A stretch of 64,000 nt of DNA from Neodiprion pinetum (GCF_021155775.2 NC_060232.1:17119922-17183921), one strand, 5' to 3'. Shown: positions 1 to 8,819, numbered from the stretch's first letter. Numbers and translations are program-made. Notes: generated from the sequence alone by a model not told the origin.

Positions 1-1
1 G

Positions 2-385
2 CTTGACAACGTTTACGGAATACCTCGAGCAAACAAAAAAGTTCTCGGCTTGATGAAAGATGAGAATAATGGAAAAATAATGCTGGAATTTGTAGGATTA
101 AGAGCTAAACTGTACGCATTCCGAGTCTTGGGAGATGAGAAAGACAATAAACGTGCCAAAGGTGTCAAAGGATCAGCGTTGAGAAAAATAACTTTCAACG
201 ATTATTTGGAATGTGTTTTGAACCGTGAAAATCTATCCTCAAATCAGCATTTGATATTGAGTCGAAAGCACGAGGTATACACCGTAGAACAGCAGAAAGT
301 AGCACTGAGCTGGAATGACGACAAGCGGATCGTGTTTCAAAATACAACCGACACGCTTCCGTGGGGCTACAAGCCTACACCTTAG
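2..385 (+). CDS. 3' end of Maverick DNA polymerase B, cut by window start
   Basis: This is the C-terminal 127 codons of polB, identical to the end of the 5004-8732 gene but on the opposite strand. It covers the part after the polymerase active site and ends with TAG at 383-385. Whether the rest of the gene exists to the left cannot be seen here. Confidence 0.85.
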   Translation, partial: LDNVYGIPRANKKVLGLMKDENNGKIMLEFVGLRAKLYAFRVLGDEKDNKRAKGVKGSALRKITFNDYLECVLNRENLSSNQHLILSRKHEVYTVEQQKVALSWNDDKRIVFQNTTDTLPWGYKPTP

Positions 386-588
386 CTTTGTAATTTATAA
401 CTGTACCATGATGTATAAAATATTATTATGTAGGATAGTAAATAAGAACGCTCCGAAATATAAGAAATTGTACAACGATGCATATGTCTGTCGATTGTCT
501 AAAAAATAAAGACGCATACTTGTTGTGTGTCGGATATAAAATAAAGAGGGACATACGTTTTTACAAAAAAAATTCATTTATTCAAATG

Positions 589-831
589 TTACACATCCGA
601 TTCGTTTATCCAACTGTTGTGTGTATTGTCAAAACCTAACCATTTAACGTATATTTTTCTTCCGCGCTTCTTGAGCACCTTCTCCACCAGATAGATATCC
701 GGATGTTTAACCTTGAGGAGCTCTTGTTCGTAGAAACCACCAGCGATGGGTTGATCTCGGTAGTCTTTGAGCTTGTACGTCACAGGATGAGTATTTTCTA
801 CTCGACTTATCGTGAATATTTCAGTCGTCCA
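589..831 (-). pseudogene. Maverick integrase C-terminal fragment with chromodomain
   Basis: This is a truncated 3' piece of the integrase. It keeps the chromodomain-like segment (residues around VEKVLKKRGRKIYVKWLGF) that Polinton integrases carry at their C-terminus. The same segment sits at 40690-40945 in Maverick-2 behind the catalytic core. Here the core is missing. The preceding sequence is unrelated and the next feature is a piece of a gene from the other end of the element, so this is a rearrangement junction. Confidence 0.8.
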
Positions 832-903
832 ATAAAAGACCATGAATTTTCGACAAAAAAAGACAATCATTCGTTAATAAACAATGTTTAAATTAACTTA
901 TCG

Positions 904-1056
904 ATGATCCCCTACGTTCTGCCCAACCGACTGACCAAGGCCCTCCACGAAAATGAAGATTTGTTCCAGAAGGTGACGACAGCCAGTAAGGAGATACGGT
1001 TGCATCTACGCTATCTTGTCGGACCGTACGGTCAACTTGAATTCGTATACGTATAA
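904..1056 (+). pseudogene. C-terminal fragment of OB-fold-like Maverick gene
   Basis: Fifty codons closely match the end of the 24038-24499 gene (shared LTKAL, DLFQKVTTASKEIRLHLRYL, PYGQLEF). The N-terminal two thirds are absent. The break lies about 70 bp from the integrase fragment on the other strand. In Maverick-2 these two genes are at opposite ends of the element, so their adjacency is secondary. Confidence 0.75.
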
Positions 1057-1112
1057 TCTGAGTATCGCATTCGAATATCCAATGTTCTGTGTAAGTCTTA
1101 CGTTCAATAAAC

Positions 1113-1535
1113 TGTTACGTCCGTGAGTAGAGTTTACTCCTGAGCGGAAGGAGTAACCCGGTTGGCTTCGCTTTTACGTTTCAGGTCAACCGGAAATCAG
1201 GATGAGGATTGAATAATCTTGAGTATGTTGATATGTCGATTATATGTTTATTCCGTAGAACTTGAGATACCGGTAGAAATGAATTGTGTGGTACGAAAAG
1301 ATATATAAGAAGGCTAGATGTGGAATTGTCGAGAGTTTGAATAGGAGTGTACCTCGAGACGTGAAACGTACGGGTGCAGAAAAGGTGTGACAAAGCTAGG
1401 AGTAGGGAATGGAATTTGAATAGTGAGCGTGATAGTGAATAGCGTGAGACTACGTAGAGATAAGAGGACAGGACAGAACTGTGGGAGAGTTAGCGAGTAG
1501 GAAAAATAGAAAGAAGTGGTATGTTGGACGTAACA
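1113..1535. mobile_element. Solo LTR of the Gypsy-M family, left arm
   Basis: The termini are inverted (TGTTACGTCC ... GGACGTAACA). The body is clearly but imperfectly similar to the LTRs at 24893-25334 and 33297-33739. A 4-bp target duplication AAAC flanks it (1109-1112 and 1536-1539). The unoccupied equivalent is at about 24545-24560 in Maverick-2, which confirms an insertion followed by LTR-LTR recombination. Confidence 0.9.
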
Positions 1536-1539
1536 AAAC

Positions 1540-2138
1540 AAATAAAAAGATTGAAATTATGAATATTTTTTCATTTATCCATCTTGTATACCTTTGATCC
1601 TACGTACGTTTTGTACCTTGTAATTGTATCTAGAATTAAATCTCAAAATCTAAGAAAATGCTACTCCGAACACCACTAAGCAACGATGGAGGGTTTCGAG
1701 CTGCGTCATGTAATGTGAACTCTACGATGAGTATTTGGACGTGTTCAGACAAGACCGGAGTGCAAGGTCGGCCGATAGCTGCGGTACATTCAGAGCCAAG
1801 GATCTGCGGTGTTGGGTTACTATCGCTCTAGGAATGCAAAACATAACTCGGTTTGAGTACAGCTCGGTCAAGGATGGAGAGCAAGGTCGAATCTTACATA
1901 AGCTTCGTATTGAAAAAAATTCTCTCTTAAGAGCTAAGGTGAAGGTAAAAAATTATTTCATGAATATTCAAAAAAAAAACAGTTTTATTGATTATAATTT
2001 TTAGAGTACGGTTGACAATTACTTCACAAAAATAGTACAATAATTCTATTCAACAGTATCATGACCAGGGTGATATATTCGCCAGGAATGCGGGACCGTT
2101 CTTGTAGACGCTTCTGCGCAGTAACACAAATCGTACAC
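1540..2138. other. Maverick intergenic sequence with internal repeat
   Basis: No gene is supported. Bases 1738-1850 are one copy of a Maverick repeat (core GATCTGCGGTGTTGGGTTA) that also occurs in both TIRs and at 24785-24892. The GCTCTA-GAATGCAAAAC segment at 1830-1845 is the empty version of the Gypsy-M insertion site. Confidence 0.7.
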
Positions 2139-2642
2139 TCACGCCATCCGGACAGTACAATGATTTTGTCGCCAATTTTGAAGTAACAAAACGTTTTGTG
2201 CTGCACAGATTGCGTTGGGTATTGTATGCACGTCACATCTTGAAGATACAGCTGAGGTCTTTTGCAAGATTTGAAGCGATGGACAGTCAAAGTCCAGCAT
2301 ATCGATGATTTGAACTTTCGGAACGATTTTGAGCAACCAATCTTGTTTTTCTTCTCCTTTTACGTACACGGTTTGAGCTTTGCACAGCCTGTCTTGAATG
2401 GTCCACTCAACTTCCTCAAAAGGTATGGTTCCACAGCTCCAAGGTGAACCGTGAAAATCGTGTTCTAACCAAGAATTTTGGCTTTTGTATTTGACGTCCA
2501 GTAAATTCCATTTGTAAGGTGGCTTGAAGAGAAACACTGATGGAAATGCTTCCGAGTAGATTGAAATTATAGCCAATTCTTTTAATGTGAAGGTATTGTT
2601 GAAAGGTCTACGAAAGCCTTGTATGTCAACGATAAGCTCCAT
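2139..2642 (-). CDS. Uncharacterised Maverick protein (167 aa), left copy
   Basis: This encodes a 167-residue protein of unknown function, starting MELIVDIQGF and containing a VYVKG motif and a C-terminal CDVH...NAICAAQNV segment. The same gene is at 2747-3250 (identical) and as a remnant at 34060-34550, next to the capsid gene, so it is a regular Maverick gene. The acidic start followed by KEL, and the late Cys/His cluster, might suggest an RNase H or exonuclease-like fold, but that is a guess. This copy has lost the TATA box found upstream of the right copy. Confidence 0.7.
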   Translation of the reverse strand: MELIVDIQGFRRPFNNTFTLKELAIISIYSEAFPSVFLFKPPYKWNLLDVKYKSQNSWLEHDFHGSPWSCGTIPFEEVEWTIQDRLCKAQTVYVKGEEKQDWLLKIVPKVQIIDMLDFDCPSLQILQKTSAVSSRCDVHTIPNAICAAQNVLLLQNWRQNHCTVRMA

Positions 2643-2670
2643 CTTTGAACTGTGCGAGATGGTGGGAACG

Positions 2671-2718
2671 CGCAACCCGCTCAGTGGTGGGGTAAAGAAG
2701 TTGGTATAAAAGCTGACC
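2671..2718. other. 48-bp asymmetric centre of the palindrome
   Basis: The spacer belongs to the right arm. Read on the minus strand it matches the sequence following the capsid gene in Maverick-2 (34573-34620). It includes the TATA box of the 2747-3250 gene and the last bases of a capsid gene end. The left copy lacks this sequence, so the fold-back breakpoint is at 2670/2671. Confidence 0.85.
2705..2712 (+). promoter_or_regulatory. TATA box (TATAAAAG) for the 2747-3250 gene
   Basis: TATAAAAG lies 35 bases before the ATG, in the palindrome spacer. The equivalent in Maverick-2 (minus strand, about 34578-34586) reads TATAAAT and lies between the capsid stop codon and this gene. Conservation across copies supports a real core promoter. 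Confidence 0.6.
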
Positions 2719-2746
2719 CGTTCCCACCATCTCGCACAGTTCAAAG

Positions 2747-3250
2747 ATGGAGCTTATCGTTGACATACAAGGCTTTCGTAGACCTTTCAACAATACCTTC
2801 ACATTAAAAGAATTGGCTATAATTTCAATCTACTCGGAAGCATTTCCATCAGTGTTTCTCTTCAAGCCACCTTACAAATGGAATTTACTGGACGTCAAAT
2901 ACAAAAGCCAAAATTCTTGGTTAGAACACGATTTTCATGGTTCACCTTGGAGCTGTGGAACCATACCTTTTGAGGAAGTTGAGTGGACCATTCAAGACAG
3001 GCTGTGCAAAGCTCAAACCGTGTACGTAAAAGGAGAAGAAAAACAAGATTGGTTGCTCAAAATCGTTCCGAAAGTTCAAATCATCGATATGCTGGACTTT
3101 GACTGTCCATCGCTTCAAATCTTGCAAAAGACCTCAGCTGTATCTTCAAGATGTGACGTGCATACAATACCCAACGCAATCTGTGCAGCACAAAACGTTT
3201 TGTTACTTCAAAATTGGCGACAAAATCATTGTACTGTCCGGATGGCGTGA
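2747..3250 (+). CDS. Uncharacterised Maverick protein (167 aa), right copy
   Basis: This is an intact frame identical to 2139-2642, with a TATA box 35 bases upstream of its ATG. No signal peptide or membrane segment is evident. Hydrophobic-aromatic blocks (VFLFKPPYKW, SWLEHDFHG, PWSCG) look like a compact globular domain. In Maverick-2 the homologue follows the major capsid gene on the same strand, which suggests a structural or replication accessory role; I do not know its function. The divergent remnant at 34060-34550 keeps the same blocks, so the protein is under constraint somewhere in the family. Confidence 0.75.
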   Translation: MELIVDIQGFRRPFNNTFTLKELAIISIYSEAFPSVFLFKPPYKWNLLDVKYKSQNSWLEHDFHGSPWSCGTIPFEEVEWTIQDRLCKAQTVYVKGEEKQDWLLKIVPKVQIIDMLDFDCPSLQILQKTSAVSSRCDVHTIPNAICAAQNVLLLQNWRQNHCTVRMA

Positions 3251-3538
3251 GTGTACGATTTGTGTTACTGCGCAGAAGCGTCTACAAGAACGGTCCCGCA
3301 TTCCTGGCGAATATATCACCCTGGTCATGATACTGTTGAATAGAATTATTGTACTATTTTTGTGAAGTAATTGTCAACCGTACTCTAAAAATTATAATCA
3401 ATAAAACTGTTTTTTTTTTGAATATTCATGAAATAATTTTTTACCTTCACCTTAGCTCTTAAGAGAGAATTTTTTTCAATACGAAGCTTATGTAAGATTC
3501 GACCTTGCTCTCCATCCTTGACCGAGCTGTACTCAAAC

Positions 3539-3651
3539 CGAGTTATGTTTTGCATTCCTAGAGCGATAGTAACCCAACACCGCAGATCCTTGGCTCTGAA
3601 TGTACCGCAGCTATCGGCCGACCTTGCACTCCGGTCTTGTCTGAACACGTC
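3539..3651. repeat. Internal Maverick repeat, right-arm copy
   Basis: This is the mirror of 1738-1850. The block surrounding GATCTGCGGTGTTGGGTTA recurs at 8836-8925, 23780-23905 and 24785-24892, that is, both in the TIRs and between the first two genes of the element. Confidence 0.7.
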
Positions 3652-3853
3652 CAAATACTCATCGTAGAGTTCACATTACATGACGCAGCTCGAAACCCTC
3701 CATCGTTGCTTAGTGGTGTTCGGAGTAGCATTTTCTTAGATTTTGAGATTTAATTCTAGATACAATTACAAGGTACAAAACGTACGTAGGATCAAAGGTA
3801 TACAAGATGGATAAATGAAAAAATATTCATAATTTCAATCTTTTTATTTGTTT

Positions 3854-4276
3854 TGTTACGTCCAACATACCACTTCTTTCTATTTTTCCTACTCGCTAAC
3901 TCTCCCACAGTTCTGTCCTGTCCTCTTATCTCTACGTAGTCTCACGCTATTCACTATCACGCTCACTATTCAAATTCCATTCCCTACTCCTAGCTTTGTC
4001 ACACCTTTTCTGCACCCGTACGTTTCACGTCTCGAGGTACACTCCTATTCAAACTCTCGACAATTCCACATCTAGCCTTCTTATATATCTTTTCGTACCA
4101 CACAATTCATTTCTACCGGTATCTCAAGTTCTACGGAATAAACATATAATCGACATATCAACATACTCAAGATTATTCAATCCTCATCCTGATTTCCGGT
4201 TGACCTGAAACGTAAAAGCGAAGCCAACCGGGTTACTCCTTCCGCTCAGGAGTAAACTCTACTCACGGACGTAACA
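3854..4276. mobile_element. Solo LTR of the Gypsy-M family, right arm
   Basis: This is the mirror of 1113-1535, with TGTTACGTCC/GGACGTAACA termini and the GTTT/GTTT (AAAC on the minus strand) target duplication. It predates the palindrome, because both arms carry it. Confidence 0.9.
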
Positions 4277-4332
4277 GTTTATTGAACGTAAGACTTACAC
4301 AGAACATTGGATATTCGAATGCGATACTCAGA

Positions 4333-4485
4333 TTATACGTATACGAATTCAAGTTGACCGTACGGTCCGACAAGATAGCGTAGATGCAACCGTATCTCCT
4401 TACTGGCTGTCGTCACCTTCTGGAACAAATCTTCATTTTCGTGGAGGGCCTTGGTCAGTCGGTTGGGCAGAACGTAGGGGATCAT
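4333..4485 (-). pseudogene. C-terminal fragment of OB-fold-like Maverick gene, right arm
   Basis: This is the mirror of 904-1056. It is inverted relative to its position in Maverick-2 and cut after the segment LPNRLTKAL. About 70 bp to the right the integrase fragment begins on the plus strand. Confidence 0.75.
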
Positions 4486-4557
4486 CGATAAGTTAATTTA
4501 AACATTGTTTATTAACGAATGATTGTCTTTTTTTGTCGAAAATTCATGGTCTTTTAT

Positions 4558-4800
4558 TGGACGACTGAAATATTCACGATAAGTCGAGTAGAAAATACTC
4601 ATCCTGTGACGTACAAGCTCAAAGACTACCGAGATCAACCCATCGCTGGTGGTTTCTACGAACAAGAGCTCCTCAAGGTTAAACATCCGGATATCTATCT
4701 GGTGGAGAAGGTGCTCAAGAAGCGCGGAAGAAAAATATACGTTAAATGGTTAGGTTTTGACAATACACACAACAGTTGGATAAACGAATCGGATGTGTAA
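4558..4800 (+). pseudogene. Maverick integrase C-terminal fragment with chromodomain, right arm
   Basis: Eighty codons start at the equivalent of 40700 in Maverick-2 (EIFTISRVENTHP) and end at TAA 4798-4800. They keep the chromodomain aromatic/basic pattern (RKIYVKWLGF ... HNSWI). Integrase and polB converge tail to tail here (stops about 200 bp apart), exactly as at the 40945-41147 end of Maverick-2, so from this point rightwards the element is collinear with a normal Maverick. Confidence 0.8.
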
Positions 4801-5003
4801 CATTTGAATAAATGAATTTTTTTTGTAAAAACGTATGTCCCTCTTTATTTTATATCCGACACACAACAAGTATGCGTCTTTATTTTTTAGACAATCGACA
4901 GACATATGCATCGTTGTACAATTTCTTATATTTCGGAGCGTTCTTATTTACTATCCTACATAATAATATTTTATACATCATGGTACAGTTATAAATTACA
5001 AAG

Positions 5004-8000
5004 CTAAGGTGTAGGCTTGTAGCCCCACGGAAGCGTGTCGGTTGTATTTTGAAACACGATCCGCTTGTCGTCATTCCAGCTCAGTGCTACTTTCTGCTGT
5101 TCTACGGTGTATACCTCGTGCTTTCGACTCAATATCAAATGCTGATTTGAGGATAGATTTTCACGGTTCAAAACACATTCCAAATAATCGTTGAAAGTTA
5201 TTTTTCTCAACGCTGATCCTTTGACACCTTTGGCACGTTTATTGTCTTTCTCATCTCCCAAGACTCGGAATGCGTACAGTTTAGCTCTTAATCCTACAAA
5301 TTCCAGCATTATTTTTCCATTATTCTCATCTTTCATCAAGCCGAGAACTTTTTTGTTTGCTCGAGGTATTCCGTAAACGTTGTCAAGCGGATAATCAGAC
5401 GTATCGAATTTGTGCAAGTCCTCCTTCATGTGTTCGTATATGTCGGGGACGGTAAAATTGTAAATAAAACTGTTGGTATCCGTGTACATTAATTTTGCTC
5501 GGTTGCTGAATTTCTGCTTAATGTAATTGTAATGAAAATCGTAGATATATGTTTTAGCCAGATCCATGATGGAGAAACCTGCATACAATGGTTTATTCAA
5601 CTTGACTTTCGTCTTACTCATTTCAACGATAATTATATCTTTGCCGAAAACGGTGCAGCTGTGAAAATTGGGTTTGGCTATGGTAGCTCTAGCACCGTAT
5701 CTTCCATCCCATTTCGTGATCAGTCTGACATCTCTATACTTCCTAACATTTTCCATTGTTTTGCCAAAAACTGCGTTGTTCATCAGTTTGTAAAAATTTT
5801 TCTCGAATTCGTTCTGAGGTTTTTTGCGCAAATCGGTATTCAAATCTATGTATTTTTTGAGCCACGGGGTTTGTCTGAATTTGAGAACTCTGTGTATTTT
5901 GAGTAATTTTAAGCCAAATTGTAAGCATTGTTTCAAAACCCTATAGTGAACAACGTAGTTTTTCTTGGAAAGTAGCGTGGGCGTCAATTTCGGTTGCTTA
6001 CTATTCGAGATCGGAGGTATGTAGTGCTCCGGACACAGTGGTAAATCCTTATGAATTTCATGCAGTTCCTCAGGATATTCCAAATCCACCTCCAGTATGT
6101 AACCAAACTCCGCATCGTCCGAGATGGTAAGAACGTCGCATTGTCCGAAGTCTGATAACCATTCGAAGGAACTGTATAGCAGAGCAAAGCTCATAGCAGC
6201 ACCGTACAAATTATTAACGTCAAAGTACATGAGATAAGATTCTTCGACCTCAGGATCGAATTCCTCTACCATATATCTATTGTTGGCCTTTGCGTATCTG
6301 TTCGAACACTGTGACACACCACCTCGAATACCCTTTTCGATAAACATAACCATGTCTATGTCGGTGAGAAGCTCGAGTTCGATGCCTGTACATTTTAACA
6401 TTGCATCAAACGACAGACCGGGCGCTGTGTAGTCATGTAACGGGTCCAGTTTGTACGTCGTCCAACAGCTCTGTCGAAAATTTTGAAAAACGTCAGCCAG
6501 TAAAAACACGTCCGTTTGTAAATACAAGTCCGAATACTCTCCCAAAGTTTGAACGTTAAAAGTTTGCCAAACTTTACATGCATGTGCATAGTCGTCGTCT
6601 GATATATCCCGATCATTTAATTTTGAGTAAAATTGTTGTTTGGATGGTAGCCGTGTGTCCTCGAGCTTCTCCCAACTGTCTATGTATTCGTACGGGAACA
6701 CTCCTTGTCTGGTCAATAACTGAAATTTATCTGAGCTATGATAAAATTTACGTGTTATCGTTTTTTGATCATCACCGAGATACGTTGCTAATTTCTCAAG
6801 ACTACTGGGCATGAAACGGTACGAATCTACGAATCTAAACTTTATATCCGTTCCCTCGACATATTTTGTAAATGAAATGTACTTTTCTTTGTTTACGGGT
6901 AGAAGCTCAGTTGTGCCCTCGAACGATGTAGCCAGTGCTTTGATCAGAAAATGTGAATCGTAACCCGACAGATTGTGGAATATCACTGGGATAATGTGCG
7001 AATTTTGGTAATTTAGATTGCAACCTCGGTGAGCAGCACCACGGTACTTTCCCGTGAAATGGCAGTGATCACGATGTTTCACGTCTGCGAGTGTAAACGG
7101 TTTTTCACAAATGTGACACACTGTTGTTGAGTGAAATTTGTTGATTTGATTGAAATTGAGCGGTTCCATCGGTACAACAGTCTTGTAGTATCCCTCTAAC
7201 GAATGTGCCAATTCCGCTAACTCGTTCACAAACCATTGAACGCAAGTCTCTCCGCGATTAATTTTGAAATTCGAAAGCGAATCGTCAAACGCACAATGTA
7301 GACAGTAAGCTATACTATACGGAAGATGCTTCTGATAAATTGTTCTATTTTCCCCAAAACTTTCATGTGTGGGTTGCAGTAAACATTCGAGATCCGCGTA
7401 AATGCAGAATGGAACGGTTTCTTTGTGCTTGAAATTTTTGAATTTGAGTATTTTTTCCTCATCTGTAGGTAGAATAACTTTGGTTTTGTTTATATTCATG
7501 CAATCAGCTCGGTGCTTCAACAAACATCTTTCGAAATTAAAATGAGACAGACACCTATCGCACAACCACGTCTGATGTGAGCGTTTGGAAATTTGAGAAC
7601 TTGTTAATCGAGACAGATTTCGAATACAAGTAAAATGAAAGATTCTATTTTTTTCGTAATTTTCCATATCGACATCATCATCGTCATCGTCAGTGATTTC
7701 AGTTTCTATCGCCAAAAGATGAATCACAGGTTCATCAGACTCATTCTGACTCAGGTGAATCGGTACTATTTCACTTTTTTTCCGATCACCTTGGTCTATA
7801 CCATAAACGTTAATTGAAAGGTCGTTAAGCTTCTCAAATTTTGAAATGGTGTTTTTGTCTAGAGACATAGGAAACTTTATACCGTCGTATTGTAGCACTG
7901 AGCTGAAATGTGGATACGAAGTAATTTTGCTGGGATTGTTGTTGTCGGCTGGGAACAGAGCTGCGGTGACCGACCAGAGGAAGCAATACGAGTCGCTGTT

Positions 8001-8732
8001 ACGGATGTTGATGACAGCCTTCTTATCTTGAATATCTTTGGGTAGTGGTGTGTATGTGAAGACACCGCCTCGTAGTGGTACGTACTTGTTGATATTCACA
8101 GTCAAATTGATTATTTCAGTCAGCGACCAGCCTGAATCCTTTTCCTGGAAATCTTCCACCTTTTTCAACAAACGCTCCGTCGCGTTTTCGATGAACCATT
8201 CGTTGATATCCGTTGTCTGGAGGATGATTTCATTTCTCGTATTAAAAAATTTGATCTCTTCCACCGTGCGATCATCTTTTCTAAGTTCAACTTTACAAGC
8301 CAGGATAACGTTGGCTTTCAAGCTCCTGTCTTTCTTCAGAGCGTTTTTCAGCCTCGTCACAGCTAGTACCATTGCGTCTTCTAGAAATCTCTCCACATCT
8401 TTATGCTTCAAATTGACGATGGATCCAGTTCGAATTCTCCTCTCGAAAGCTGATTCCAAATTCTCCCACCGTACTCGATCGCTTCTTCGTCGGCTTCGTA
8501 ATCCGTCACCCACTTTTTGCAATTGTTGAAATTTGACTGTCAACGATTTCAGAATTCCAATTGTAGTCAAAATTCTTGTCTTCTCCCCGATCGTTGAGGC
8601 GTTGTTGCGTAAGATTTTATTCAAAAGCCTGATATTTTGGGTTCCGAATCGAATCCATTTTGCAATCTCTGATAAAATCTTGAACGCCGATTCCATAATA
8701 TCGATCAATCTCAAACACTTCGCGGATTCCAT
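5004..8732 (-). CDS. Maverick protein-primed DNA polymerase, family B
   Basis: This would replicate the element by protein-primed synthesis. The open frame runs upstream to 9098, but the ATG at 8732 (MESAKCLRLI) fits the TATA box at 8801-8808 and gives 1242 codons. Visible domains: a Cys/Trp/His-containing N-terminal domain (YCFLWSV, about residue 246; HFTCIRNLSRL later), a C2HC finger (CDRCLSHF ... KHRADC, about 390), exonuclease I (YADLE, about 443), an HNH/endonuclease VII-like insertion (CHICEKPF ... RDHCHFTGKYRGAAH ... CN, about 540), exonuclease II (GYDSHF), exonuclease III (DVFLLADVF), polymerase A (YFDVNNLYG, about 840), B (NNAVFGKTMENVRK, about 990) and C (YTDTNS, about 1080). Motif C has Asn (AAC, 5472-5474) in place of the usual second Asp, which should abolish catalysis even though the frame is otherwise unbroken. 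Confidence 0.92.
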   Translation of the reverse strand: MESAKCLRLIDIMESAFKILSEIAKWIRFGTQNIRLLNKILRNNASTIGEKTRILTTIGILKSLTVKFQQLQKVGDGLRSRRRSDRVRWENLESAFERRIRTGSIVNLKHKDVERFLEDAMVLAVTRLKNALKKDRSLKANVILACKVELRKDDRTVEEIKFFNTRNEIILQTTDINEWFIENATERLLKKVEDFQEKDSGWSLTEIINLTVNINKYVPLRGGVFTYTPLPKDIQDKKAVINIRNSDSYCFLWSVTAALFPADNNNPSKITSYPHFSSVLQYDGIKFPMSLDKNTISKFEKLNDLSINVYGIDQGDRKKSEIVPIHLSQNESDEPVIHLLAIETEITDDDDDDVDMENYEKNRIFHFTCIRNLSRLTSSQISKRSHQTWLCDRCLSHFNFERCLLKHRADCMNINKTKVILPTDEEKILKFKNFKHKETVPFCIYADLECLLQPTHESFGENRTIYQKHLPYSIAYCLHCAFDDSLSNFKINRGETCVQWFVNELAELAHSLEGYYKTVVPMEPLNFNQINKFHSTTVCHICEKPFTLADVKHRDHCHFTGKYRGAAHRGCNLNYQNSHIIPVIFHNLSGYDSHFLIKALATSFEGTTELLPVNKEKYISFTKYVEGTDIKFRFVDSYRFMPSSLEKLATYLGDDQKTITRKFYHSSDKFQLLTRQGVFPYEYIDSWEKLEDTRLPSKQQFYSKLNDRDISDDDYAHACKVWQTFNVQTLGEYSDLYLQTDVFLLADVFQNFRQSCWTTYKLDPLHDYTAPGLSFDAMLKCTGIELELLTDIDMVMFIEKGIRGGVSQCSNRYAKANNRYMVEEFDPEVEESYLMYFDVNNLYGAAMSFALLYSSFEWLSDFGQCDVLTISDDAEFGYILEVDLEYPEELHEIHKDLPLCPEHYIPPISNSKQPKLTPTLLSKKNYVVHYRVLKQCLQFGLKLLKIHRVLKFRQTPWLKKYIDLNTDLRKKPQNEFEKNFYKLMNNAVFGKTMENVRKYRDVRLITKWDGRYGARATIAKPNFHSCTVFGKDIIIVEMSKTKVKLNKPLYAGFSIMDLAKTYIYDFHYNYIKQKFSNRAKLMYTDTNSFIYNFTVPDIYEHMKEDLHKFDTSDYPLDNVYGIPRANKKVLGLMKDENNGKIMLEFVGLRAKLYAFRVLGDEKDNKRAKGVKGSALRKITFNDYLECVLNRENLSSNQHLILSRKHEVYTVEQQKVALSWNDDKRIVFQNTTDTLPWGYKPTP

Positions 8733-8800
8733 CTTGAGCTTTTTCCTCACGTATACTTGACAGGTTGTGACGTAATGATCGTTTGCTGCGATGAGCGTCC

Positions 8801-8808
8801 TTTTTATA
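8801..8808 (-). promoter_or_regulatory. TATA box (TATAAAAA) of polB
   Basis: TATAAAAA on the minus strand lies about 70 bases before the ATG at 8732. It makes the longer upstream frame to 9098 unlikely to be translated and supports 8732 as the start. Confidence 0.55.
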
Positions 8809-8819
8809 GGACAGCTGTA

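Larger units (their letters stand above)
1..2670. repeat. Left arm of a 5.4-kb palindrome
   Basis: Every base x pairs with base 5389-x. The arms encode identical peptides in mirror positions: polB end 2-385 and 5004-5387, 167-aa gene 2139-2642 and 2747-3250, solo LTR 1113-1535 and 3854-4276. I saw no mismatch at any checkpoint. The arm starts inside polB, so the palindrome very probably continues beyond base 1. Confidence 0.95.
2719..5388. repeat. Right arm of a 5.4-kb palindrome
   Basis: This is the mirror image of 1-2670. It runs directly into the remainder of polB and a TIR, so it is the arm attached to an ordinary Maverick end. Identical arms of this length mean either a very recent fold-back duplication or an assembly/read artefact. 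Confidence 0.95.
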
